Shown here: positions 11,880-21,413 of the stretch, in pieces
Numbering within the stretch: the stretch's first letter is position 1
Layout of the letters: each line of letters starts with the position of its first letter
Made by a program: the position numbers and the translations under genes
From: Galeopsis tetrahit
Lineage: Eukaryota > Streptophyta > Magnoliopsida > Lamiales > Lamiaceae
NCBI GenBank assembly: GCA_963675135.1
Contig: OY776128.1
Coordinates: 72,918,670-72,982,669, forward strand
DNA length: 64,000 bases
Direction: 5' to 3'
The notes under the pieces: generated by a model
Told to the model about the DNA's origin: nothing
Databases searched by the model: none
Seen by the model: only the letters and a program-made list of their open reading frames with translations

Positions 11880-13446
11880 TGATTCGGGTGGAATTTACGC
11901 GTTTTAGGGGCACATGTGAAGTATATTTTGATGTGTATTTCATTGAATTATGCATGGAATATGATTGTTTGAGCCAAAATGAGAGAAAGGTTGTGTTTTG
12001 TCGATTTTATAGGAAATATGATGGAATTTGGAGCAAAACACCAACCATACTTTACTGGATCAGGAAGAGGAGTGCACCGTTGGATTCGTCTCGAAAAATG
12101 GAGTGGAATGAAAAAAAGAATCGAGTCAATCGGAGGTCGGAAGCTCGAGATATGAAGAGACGAAAAAAACATGCCCGGGTAGAATCAACCCGGGCGGGTC
12201 AAAAACGACCCGGGCGGGTCAAAACGACCCGGGCAAGGCTGAATTTGGTGGACATTCGTATTTAGCCCGGGTGAAACCCACCCGGCCGGGTGGTTTCGAC
12301 CCGGGCAAGGCCCAACAATGTGTAGCTTCGTATTTTGGCCGGGTGGCATGCCCGGGTGGGAGCCACCCGGCCGGGTGACCTCATTCTCGGGGGTTTTTGA
12401 CCATTTTCTCCATTTTTGAGGGACCAACTTGCAATTTTGGCACCCAAACCCTTCCCCAACACTATATAAGACCTCATTCTTGAAACCCAAGACACTCTCC
12501 CCCAATCCACACATAGTTACACATACTTGGAGGTGTTTTGGCCATATCTCTCTCATTTCTTCACCAAATCAAGGAAGAAAGGATGCAATAGCTCCCAAAT
12601 TCCATTCTCTACCACATTATAGACTAAGCTTTCTATTTCTTTTCCTTTTTATTTAGTTATTTCATTTTGGATTTGTAATTTGATTATGCTAGTAGTTAGC
12701 TAAACAACTTTGTGGTTCTAAGGCATTGTAAGACTTGGATTGATGTTTATGAGTAATTTCTTGCTTTAATTGGTGTTTATTTCCTATTTGCATGTTTAAT
12801 TATCTATTGTCAAGCATGTTGTTATTGGCCATGATGATTTGCTTATCTATTGTTAATTGGAGTAAGATTGAGAGATTTATTTCATTTAATCGTATGCAAG
12901 CATGCAACCCGATATTATTATGAGCTCGAGAGAGGATTAATTATCGGAGAGGGAATCGAATGGTCTTAGGAGCTCTTTTAGGCGGTGTAATGTTTGTGAG
13001 GTAGAAATACGAGCCTATGTTGCATTGCGCCTTTGGTTAATTAGATCGAGAGATTAATTAATTCTTCTTGTGTGATCACCCTATATGAGATAAACTTAAT
13101 GGTCATCTAAACGAGATAACATTCATAAACGGACATCTAAGTGTTACAATCGCCTTGGAACCCACCTTTTCTCTTTGAGTTACATCCATTTTACTTTTAT
13201 TTTGCGATTTGTATGCCATTTGATCGATTTTATATTTACTCTTTCGTTGTTTATTTGTGACACATTGTTAGACAATCTTAGGAGTAAATCAACTTTCAAA
13301 TTATCGATCACGTCTATTTAGAATTCGACTAGCAAACTACCCTTTTACGCTTAACCTCCCTGTGGGATCGACCTCGTGCTTATCACGCTACAATAGACGC
13401 CGTACACTTGCGGTTGTTTATTTAGTGTTGCATAACGCGTGTATCA
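11880..13446 (+). repeat. Gypsy 5' LTR
   Basis: The 1567-bp repeat has a TATA box (actatataag) at 12461-12470. Upstream, 12170-12380 holds a GC-rich cluster of CCCGGG and CCCGGCCGGG palindromes, unlike the surrounding DNA. The Copia reading frame runs into its first 386 bases by chance. Confidence 0.95.
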
Positions 13447-13452
13447 AGTTTA

Positions 13453-13470
13453 TGGCGCCGCTGCCGGGGA
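13453..13470 (+). other. Gypsy primer binding site, tRNA-Asp type
   Basis: The sequence tggcgccgctgccgggga matches the complement of the 3' end of plant tRNA-Asp (TGGCGCCGTTGCCGGGGA) except for one base. It begins six bases after the LTR. This primer is typical of Athila and related gypsy lineages. Confidence 0.88.
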
Positions 13471-13626
13471 GGTTTTTATAAGCTCTAGAGTGTAGGCTAG
13501 GAGAGTTTTAGTTTAGACAATTTACTTGCTTTCTTTATTTGCAAAAATCCAAAAATATTTGTTTGTTTTACCTTGATTTCACTTGTGATTCTTACTTTCT
13601 TTTGAACTTTTGTCTAGACATGGCAT

Positions 13627-16140
13627 ATGATCACCCGAGCTAGGAGAGATCAACAAGAGTTGCTACCTCTAGACCCGGAAATCGAAGCTCGTTGTCGAAG
13701 ACAAAACGCCGAAAGAAGAAGGATTGAATTGGAAGCCATGAATAGAAGAGAGAATCCAATAGTGGAAGAAGAAAGGAACCAAGAGGATATTGGAGGCATA
13801 GTGGAGCCAAATGGGAATGGTGGTAATCGACCACAAGGAGGTATAAGAGATAACCTCAACCGGAGGAATGAAGGGAATGTCAATGTGGAAGGAGATGGAG
13901 AGCAACGGGAGGAAAACGGGAATCAAAGAGTCTTGAGAGACCACTTCCGTCCCATCCCTAGACCATATGGAGGAGCGGGTAGGGAACCCATTGACGCTCA
14001 TAACTTTGAGCTCAAACCGGCGTTGATCATGATGGTCCAAAACAACCAATTCGGAGGGTTGCCGAAGGAGGATCCCAACCTCTATTTATCTCAATTCTTA
14101 GAGATAAGTGGGACGGTGAAGATAAACCGAGTTCCTCAAGATTATATTCGTCTCCAATTGTTCCCCTTCTCACTCCGTGATCGTGCAAAACAATGGTACA
14201 TGTCTCTTGATCTAAGGACGATCGAAAATTGGGCCGACCTTGTAGATGCCTTCCTTATGAAGTACTTTCCTCCAAGTAAGACCATCAAGATACGAGGAAA
14301 GATTTCTTCATTTATGCAAGATGATGATGAGTCGTTAGCCGAGGCTTGGGAGCGTTTTAAGGATTTGATAAGGAGTTGCCCTCAACATGGTTTCTCAAGA
14401 GACCAATTGATTTGTTACTTCTACAACGGGATGGACCATCGTACGAGAGGGATGGTAGATGCCTCGGCCGGTGGAGGTTCTTTATTGGGAAAGACGACGG
14501 ATGAGGGTTATGTGCTTTTGGAAGAAATGGCTAAGAATGGTAATCAATGGCCATCCGAACGAAGACAAAACCGGAAAGTTGCTTCAACCCAAGATTTGGA
14601 TGAAAGTGCTAACCTCTCCAACAAGGTGGATAAATTGATATCCCTTATGACGGCTAAAGCTTTAGTGGGGCCACGTGATGAACAATATGAAGAAGCCCAC
14701 TACATGAACAATCAAAGGGATATGCAATTTAGAGAGAGAGGTTGGAACGATAGACAAGCCTATGAAAGTCCCTCCAATTCCAACCAATATCATCCGAATT
14801 TGAGGCACCATGAGAACTTCTCTTATGCCAACACAAGGAATGCTATCATCCCACCTCCAAATTTCAATGCTAGAGATGGAGTTATTGTGGAGCCTTCATC
14901 AAAGCCATCAATGGAGGATATGTTTGGTACGTTTATGGGGGAAACCACGAAATTTATGAGAGAAACTAGGGAGAATGCAAACAAGACTTGGCAAAGAATT
15001 GATGAGCAAGGAGAAATGATCAAGAATGTGGTAAACAATATGAAAGCCATGGAAAAGCAAATGAGCCATCTTGCTAATGCTATTGGAAAGCAACACGTTC
15101 CGGGGCAATTCCCCTCTAACACGGAGCTAAACCCCAAGGAGCAATGCAACTCAATTAAGTTGAGGAGTGGCACAAGCTATGAAGGCCCTATGATGCCAAA
15201 GGAAGATGGTGAAGAGGAACAACAAGGAAGGAAAGTTGAAGAGAAAGATGTTGAGAAGGAGAAAACAAGTGAGAAAGAGAATGATGCACATAAGCCTCCA
15301 TCTCCACACAAGCCTCCAATTCCATACCCTCAACGACTCAAGAAGACGAGTTTGGATGCAAAGTTCATCAAATTTTTGGAGATGTTCAAAAAGATACACA
15401 TCAACATCCCATTTGCGGAGGCCCTTGAGCAAATGCCTCATTATGCCAAGTTTTTGAAGGAGATTATGTCCAACAAGAGAAGGATGGTAGAATTTGAAAC
15501 CGTGAACCTCACCGAAGAGTGTAGTGCCATCATCCAAGCTAAGATACCTCCAAAGCTTAGAGATCCCGGTTCATTTACATTGCCTTGTGTGATTGGCAAA
15601 GAGGGAACCTATCGTGCTTTGTGTGATCTTGGAGCGAGCATAAACCTCATGCCATTATCACTTTTCAAATCACTTGGCTTGGGAAAATTGACGCCTACTA
15701 CCATGAATCTTCAATTGGCGGATCGCTCCATAGTTTATCCCTTGGGAACGGTTGAGGATGTGCTTGTCAAAGTTGGAAAATTCATATTTCTGGTTGATTT
15801 TGTGGTACTTGATATGGAGGAAGATAGGGCAATCCCCTTGATCTTAGGAAGACCGTTTCTAGCAACGGGTGGAGCCGTCATCAACGTACGAAACGGAGAG
15901 CTTGAACTACATGTTGGTGAGGAGAAAGTCTCATTCAACATCTACAAGGCCGTTAGATTTCGTGATGATGAGGATGAGGAGGAAGAGTATGTGTACTCCA
16001 AGAGAGATCCTTATTCAAAGCTCATGGAAGATAAGGTTAAAGAAGAGCCCGAGATAAATATTGTGGAAGAGAACCCCAAGGTGGAAGACAATGATTTGAA
16101 GATGAATCAAAGAAAGTTACTTATACGGACTTGGAGATGA
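13627..16140 (+). CDS. Gypsy Gag-protease polyprotein, 837 aa
   Basis: An uninterrupted frame starts MITRARRDQQELLPLDPEIE. The Gag core (about 120-250) has blocks typical of Athila/Tat Gag, such as LFPFSLRDRAKQWY and DAFLMKYFPP. A charged Lys/Glu-rich linker lies at about 520-560. A retropepsin-like domain follows, with the catalytic motif DLGAS at 667 and the ILGRPFLATGGA flap-end motif. The CCHC zinc knuckle that usually follows this Gag core is missing. The ORF ends soon after the protease and no polymerase follows. A competing upstream ATG at 13620 opens only a 7-codon frame overlapping this start. A long intact ORF in a young element suggests it is still used. Confidence 0.9.
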   Translation: MITRARRDQQELLPLDPEIEARCRRQNAERRRIELEAMNRRENPIVEEERNQEDIGGIVEPNGNGGNRPQGGIRDNLNRRNEGNVNVEGDGEQREENGNQRVLRDHFRPIPRPYGGAGREPIDAHNFELKPALIMMVQNNQFGGLPKEDPNLYLSQFLEISGTVKINRVPQDYIRLQLFPFSLRDRAKQWYMSLDLRTIENWADLVDAFLMKYFPPSKTIKIRGKISSFMQDDDESLAEAWERFKDLIRSCPQHGFSRDQLICYFYNGMDHRTRGMVDASAGGGSLLGKTTDEGYVLLEEMAKNGNQWPSERRQNRKVASTQDLDESANLSNKVDKLISLMTAKALVGPRDEQYEEAHYMNNQRDMQFRERGWNDRQAYESPSNSNQYHPNLRHHENFSYANTRNAIIPPPNFNARDGVIVEPSSKPSMEDMFGTFMGETTKFMRETRENANKTWQRIDEQGEMIKNVVNNMKAMEKQMSHLANAIGKQHVPGQFPSNTELNPKEQCNSIKLRSGTSYEGPMMPKEDGEEEQQGRKVEEKDVEKEKTSEKENDAHKPPSPHKPPIPYPQRLKKTSLDAKFIKFLEMFKKIHINIPFAEALEQMPHYAKFLKEIMSNKRRMVEFETVNLTEECSAIIQAKIPPKLRDPGSFTLPCVIGKEGTYRALCDLGASINLMPLSLFKSLGLGKLTPTTMNLQLADRSIVYPLGTVEDVLVKVGKFIFLVDFVVLDMEEDRAIPLILGRPFLATGGAVINVRNGELELHVGEEKVSFNIYKAVRFRDDEDEEEEYVYSKRDPYSKLMEDKVKEEPEINIVEENPKVEDNDLKMNQRKLLIRTWR

Positions 16141-17990
16141 ATGAGGCATCAACATCCTATGGCATGATTGAAGAGCCGGATGGAGTGGCTAGTGGATGTT
16201 TTGATGGACTTAAGAAAGTTGTATGGGCAAAGAAAGTTAAGAACAAGGGTGACAAGGGGGTGACGTGATATTCCACTCAAGGAGAACCGTCCGGCATAGG
16301 ACGTTAAAAATAGCGCTTCTTGGGAGGCAACCCAAGGTTTTATTGCTTTCTTGATTTTATTGCTTTAGTAGTGTTGATAGCTTGGTTTATTTTGTAGGTA
16401 TGGATGAAGAGTACTATGGATAGCAAGTCTTGGAGAATGAAGAAGAAGCAAAGCCAACTTTGGAATGGAGGAAGCAAGTGTTGCAATGGTGATCTTTGAA
16501 GAAGCATTGGATGTGCAAGGAGGGAGGTAACAACTTGTAACCCCAAACTTAGAATTTATACATAGTAAAATTCTAAGTTTGGGGGAGTTATTTTTCTTTT
16601 ATTTTTCTACTAGTTGTTACCCTTGCACCGGTTCGTCATTCTACTTATGTCACATTTTGCACCGGCGCACACTTGGCTTTCACATGATTATATTGGTTAA
16701 GTTGGTTTTGATAATATGTTGGGTAGTGAATTTTTGGTGAAATGTGAGCATGAATAATCATTGGAATCCATTGTTGAGTGGTTGTGGTGATGTCAATTTG
16801 CTTTGAATGTAGGCATGCTTGGTGTTGGATATAGTATCATGATTGTGTTCATATTTGTGATCTTTGATAGCATGGATGCATGATGTGTTGTTGTTTGGGG
16901 ACATTTGATGAATGTGAGAGTCCTATTGAATAAACCGGTGAGAATTGAGCCTTAAATCGAGCATGTAATCCGGTTTAGTTCATTTGAGAGTGGACTAGGT
17001 TATTGCTAGTGATCCTAGAACTTGCCCAAATTCTTGTTTGAAAGCATGATTGTGTGAAACTTTGTGATGTGATATAGGCCATCTTGTTCTAAAAGAGTCA
17101 CTTAGCCAAAATTTCCCAAAACCGAAGTAATTTTCCGTAGTTAGCCCCTTGAGCTTAATTCCTCATTTTCTTGGCAAACTACAATGTTAACCACTTAGCC
17201 TTTTTGAGCTTTTGATACCTACATCTAGTGGAGGATAAAAGACAAAGTGGAAAACATATGCTTGAATGAATATTTTTGGTGAAAGGAGAAATTGGAGAAG
17301 TTGAAAAAAAAAAAAAAAAAGAGAAAGATGAAAAGAAAGTCAAGGAAAAGAAAAGAGGGACAAAGAGCCCCAAAAGCTTGAAAAGAAAAAAAAAATGGTT
17401 CAAAAGATGAGGTGATGAATGCTTGAAAAAGAATGGAAAAAGAAAAAGTGAGGATGGAGTTTGTAAAGTTTGAAAGTGAAAGCACAAATTGTAAAACAAC
17501 AAGCTTTGTCCTCCACTAGAAGAGTCACAATTCCCAAATTCATCCTACCTTGTCCAAAGAGCCAATGTTACATCCTTGATTAAGTCCTATTGATCACATT
17601 GTTGAGCATTTGAGTGTGTGTAGAGAGTAGAAGTTGGGCAAGCATATGGTGATTGCATAGCATGACTTGGTTGATGAGTGCATTAATATCCTTAATTTGT
17701 TTATGTGTTTGAGAGAAACATTCCATCATGTGAGTAGAGAACTTGAGCATTTGGATTATGTTCCCCATTCACAATGTGTTGTGTGTTGATGCATTCTTTG
17801 ATCCATGAGTGTGAATTGCAATAGTGAGCCTATGACCTTCATTGAGAAATGCACTTTGAGAAAGAGATATCATTACATCCTACTTTGCATGTGTGAATTA
17901 CATTGAATATTCCATTGTGATCATTCCACCCTCATTGCTTTAAGTGCTTAGTTGTTTGAGGACAAACAACATTTTAAGTTTGGGGGAGTT
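16141..17990 (+). other. Gypsy 3' interior: non-coding, with two polypurine tracts
   Basis: No domain is encoded here. The motif gcgcttcttgggaggcaacc near 16315, recurrent in plant gypsy interiors, is present. The polypurine tract before the 3' LTR (aagtttgggggagtt, 17976-17990) has an identical extra copy at 16575-16589. The block 17280-17470 is strongly purine-rich with long A runs. Confidence 0.65.
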
Positions 17991-19557
17991 TGATTCGGGT
18001 GGAATTTACGCGTTTTAGGGGCACATGTGAAGTATATTTTGATGTGTATTTCATTGAATTATGCATGGAATATGATTGTTTGAGCCAAAATGAGAGAAAG
18101 GTTGTGTTTTGTCGATTTTATAGGAAATATGATGGAATTTGGAGCAAAACACCAACCATACTTTACTGGATCAGGAAGAGGAGTGCACCGTTGGATTCGT
18201 CTCGAAAAATGGAGTGGAATGAAAAAAAGAATCGAGTCAATCGGAGGTCGGAAGCTCGAGATACGAAGAGGCGAAAAAAACATGCCCGGGTAGAATCAAC
18301 CCGGTCGGGTCAAAAACGACCCGGGCGGGTCAAAACGACCCGGGCAAGGCTGAATTTGGTGGACATTCGTATTTAGCCCGGGTGAAACCCACCCGGCCGG
18401 GTGGTTTCGACCCGGGCAAGGCCCAACAATGTGTAGCTTCGTATTTTGGCCGGGTGGCATGCCCGGGTGGGAGCCACCCGGCCGGGTGACCTCATTCTCG
18501 GGGGTTTTTGGCCATTTTCTCCATTTTTGAGGGACCAACTTGCAATTTTGGCACCCAAACCCTTCCCCAACACTATATAAGACCTCATTCTTGAAACCCA
18601 AGACACTCTCCCCTAATCCACACATAGTTACACATACTTGGAGGTGTTTTGGCCATATCTCTCTCATTTCTTCACCAAATCAAGGAAGAAAGGATGCAAT
18701 AGCTCCCAAATTCCATTCTCTACCACATTATAGACTAAGCTTTCTATTTCTTTTCCTTTTTATTTAGTTATTTCATTTTGGATTTGTAATTTGATTATGC
18801 TAGTAGTTAGCTAAACAACTTTGTGGTTCTAAGGCATTGTAAGACTTGGATTGATGTTTATGAGTAATTTCTTGCTTTAATTGGTGTTTATTTCCTATTT
18901 GCATGTTTAATTATCTATTGTCAAGCATGTTGTTATTGGCCATGATGATTTGCTTATCTATTGTTAATTGGAGTAAGATTGAGAGATTTATTTCATTTAA
19001 TCGTATGCAAGCATGCAACCCGATATTATTATGAGCTCGAGAGAGGATTAATTATCGGAGAGGGAATCGAATGGTCTTAGGAGCTCTTTTAGGCGGTGTA
19101 ATGTTTGTGAGGTAGAAATACGAGCCTATGTTGCATTGCGCCTTTGGTTAATTAGATCGAGAGATTAATTAATTCTTCTTGTGTGATCACCCTATATGAG
19201 ATAAACTTAATGGCCATCTAAACGAGATAACATTCATAAACGGACATCTAAGTGTTACAATCGCCTTGGAACCCACCTTTTCTCTTTGAATTACATCCAT
19301 TTTACTTTTATTTTGCGATTTGTATGCCATTTGATCGATTTTATATTTACTCTTTCGTTGTTTATTTGTGACACATTGTTAGACAATCTTAGGAGTAAAT
19401 CAACTTTCAAATTATCGATCACGTCTATTTAGAATTCGACTAGCAAACTACCCTTTTACGCTTAACCTCCATGTGGGATCGACCTCGTGCTTATCACGCT
19501 ACAATAGACGCCGTACACTTGCGGTTGTTTATTTAGTGTTGCATAACGCGTGTATCA
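17991..19557 (+). repeat. Gypsy 3' LTR
   Basis: The 1567-bp repeat is co-linear with 11880-13446 at an offset of 6111 bp, without indels and with about eight substitutions. Confidence 0.95.
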
Positions 19558-19561
19558 CACC

Positions 19562-20293
19562 CCTTTACCAACCTCTGCTCGCCTGTCTATCTCAGATGGG
19601 TCCTCGCCTGCAGATGCCACCCAATATCGTCAGGTCCTTGGTTCCCTTCAATATCTACAACTCACCAGGCCAGACATTGCCTTTGCCGTGCACAAACTAT
19701 CGCAATTTATGCATGCACCCACCATCACTCACTGGGGTGCTGTCAAACGTCTACTGCAGTACTTGAATGGTACAAGGAACGTTGGGGTCACCCTCACCTC
19801 TAGTCCATCTTCATCACTTCACTGCTTCACTGATGCGGATTGGGCCGGAGACACAGACGACCGAACTTCCACCAGTGCCTACATTGTATTTCTAGGGTCT
19901 AACCCTATCTCATGGTCGTCTAAGAAACAAAAGTCTGTTGCTCGCTCCTCGACTGAAGCTGAATATCGAGCACTTGCTGCTGCTGCCTCTGAAGTTCAAT
20001 GGCTCAAATCCCTATTTCAGGAACTCCATTTTCCCACTTCACCTACACCAGCCCTTTACTGCGACAACATTGGTGCCACCTACCTGTGCTCGAACCCCGT
20101 CTTCCACTCACGAATGAAGCACATTGCCATCGACTTTCACTTTGTTCGTGATCTCATCAAGACAAAACAACTACGTGTGTCTCATGTCTCTTCTGCCGAT
20201 CAACTTGCGGATGCACTCACGAAACCTCTCTCCAGCACTCGCCTACAGCTTCTCATGTCCAAGATTGAACTCACCAATGGTGCTCCATCTTGA
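19562..20293 (+). CDS. Copia polyprotein, C-terminal part (RT end and RNase H)
   Basis: This is the continuation of the Copia frame after the nested gypsy element, beginning in the second copy of its target duplication. It carries the end of reverse transcriptase (YRQVLGSLQYL, TRPDIAFAVHKLSQFM). RNase H follows, with the DADWAGD, SSTEAEYRAL and YCDNIGA motifs that hold its catalytic acidic residues. It ends at TGA 20291-20293, just before the polypurine tract. The two parts are in the same frame when the insert is disregarded, about 1374 codons in all, normal for Copia. Confidence 0.9.
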   Translation, partial: PLPTSARLSISDGSSPADATQYRQVLGSLQYLQLTRPDIAFAVHKLSQFMHAPTITHWGAVKRLLQYLNGTRNVGVTLTSSPSSSLHCFTDADWAGDTDDRTSTSAYIVFLGSNPISWSSKKQKSVARSSTEAEYRALAAAASEVQWLKSLFQELHFPTSPTPALYCDNIGATYLCSNPVFHSRMKHIAIDFHFVRDLIKTKQLRVSHVSSADQLADALTKPLSSTRLQLLMSKIELTNGAPS

Positions 20294-20300
20294 GGGGGCG
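20291..20300 (+). other. Copia polypurine tract
   Basis: The sequence tgagggggcg lies immediately before the 3' LTR and overlaps the stop codon. It is the expected priming site for plus-strand synthesis. Confidence 0.75.
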
Positions 20301-20493
20301 TATTGGACCTATATTAGTAAATACACTCTTATTCTCATTTATTGTATAGGCCCATCTTAGTTTCCTATGGGCTCTCTTATAAAGCCCATTAGGGTTAGGT
20401 TAAACCTAAATATCTCTTGTATAAATACCCATTGTAAATCATCTTTACAACTAATCAAGAAATTATATTTCCCATATTTTTATATTCTCTATA
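20301..20493 (+). repeat. Copia 3' LTR
   Basis: The 193-bp repeat is co-linear with 8099-8291 with five substitutions and no indel, and is followed by the target duplication ACTGG. Confidence 0.93.
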
Positions 20494-20631
20494 ACTGGAA
20501 CAGTCCAATAGGCCATAACTCAGATTTGGGATATTTGGGCCCATTAATTAATTAACTCAAGTTTCGAATATAGATTTAAAAAAAAAAATAGGCGGCTGAA
20601 AAACGTTCAATTATCAATTCTCAACTTCAGC

Positions 20632-20756
20632 AACATAAGTCCAAATGACTAGAGATAAAGTGAAAAAAACGAAATTTAAAAAATACTAAAGGGGAACATA
20701 AGTCCAAATGACTAGAGATAAAGTGAAAAAACGAAATTTCAAAAATACTAAAGGGG
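20632..20756. repeat. Tandem duplication, 63-bp unit
   Basis: Two adjacent copies begin aacataagtccaaatgac at 20632 and 20695. They differ by one A-run base and one substitution. No function is apparent. The flanking 20500-21118 is otherwise featureless AT-rich DNA. Confidence 0.85.
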
Positions 20757-21118
20757 TGTTTTCAATGACAAATTGATTTAGCAGTTAAAATCATTTTAAA
20801 AATATATAAATTGTGAGGGGCATCTTTAAATTAAGAGTCACACCCATAATTTAATTAGTATAATGTATTGACTAATGAGTCAAAAAAAAAAAAATCAATT
20901 CAACAAATGAGATATATTCAATCACTTAATTCCATTCAAGAATGAACATTAAGTTGATTCTAAGTTCTGCGGATGGTCTTATCATCCCCAAAGAACCACG
21001 TCTCTATGACTCTATTTAATATTTATCGACTTGTTTTCACGCATGTCAGCATGTATGAATAAATATTATAGCTAGCAAATATATTTAAAAATTAAAAGAG
21101 AAAGAACAAACGTAAATC

Positions 21119-21403
21119 ATGTCGCCCCTAATATTATAATACAATGATTATTTTTTAATATAACACATGTTAATCATTCATATAATGAAATAAAATATGA
21201 AACATGAAAATTGGAACATGTAATCAAATTGCCGATTCTTTTGTTCCACTTTTCGTGTTTCATGATATTTTACATGCTGGATTTTTAACACATGTCGCTC
21301 CCAATTTAATAAGACGATAATTATTTTTTAATATGACATATGTCAATCATTTATATAATGAAATAAAATATGGAACACGAAAATTGGAACATGTAATCTA
21401 ATT
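21119..21403. repeat. Pair of direct repeats abutting the PUB gene 3' end
   Basis: Two copies of about 112 bp (21119-21230 and 21291-21403) share catgtcgc, aattattttttaatat and ttggaacatgtaatc. The segment between them contains an inverted piece of the same sequence. A third, diverged copy lies in an intron of the ALMT gene (60841-60958). The second copy ends 10 bp from the PUB stop codon, so the PUB 3' UTR is probably built from this repeat. Confidence 0.7.
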
Positions 21404-21413
21404 CGTGAAACTG

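Larger units (their letters stand above)
11880..19557 (+). mobile_element. Nested Ty3/gypsy (Athila/Tat-like) element, Gag-protease only
   Basis: The element has 1567-bp LTRs at 11880-13446 and 17991-19557 that begin TGATTCGG and end GTGTATCA. The flanking 5-mers CACCT (11875-11879) and CACCC (19558-19562) fit a target duplication with one later change. The LTRs differ at about 8 of 1567 positions by my count and have equal length, so insertion was recent and later than the host Copia element. The 4.5 kb interior holds a tRNA-Asp-type primer site, one long Gag-protease ORF and non-coding DNA. No reverse transcriptase, RNase H or integrase is present in any frame, so movement would need proteins from a related complete element. 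Confidence 0.93.
8099..20493 (+). mobile_element. Ty1/Copia LTR retrotransposon split by a nested gypsy element
   Basis: Two 193-bp LTRs (8099-8291 and 20301-20493) bound the element. The 5-bp duplication ACTGG lies outside both ends (8094-8098 and 20494-20498). Without the 7678-bp nested element and its 5-bp duplication it would be about 4.7 kb, normal for Copia. The LTRs differ at about 5 of 193 positions by my count. Short LTRs, a tRNA-Met-like primer site and a single Gag-protease-integrase-RT-RNase H frame suggest the Ale/Retrofit type, but the lineage is inferred. LTR ends are TA...TA rather than TG...CA. Confidence 0.95.

Noticed and set aside
11880..12265. C-terminal extension of the Copia polyprotein to 1259 codons
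   Set aside because: These codons lie in the gypsy LTR, and the identical sequence occurs in the 3' LTR. It is chance read-through at an insertion junction, not a protein domain.
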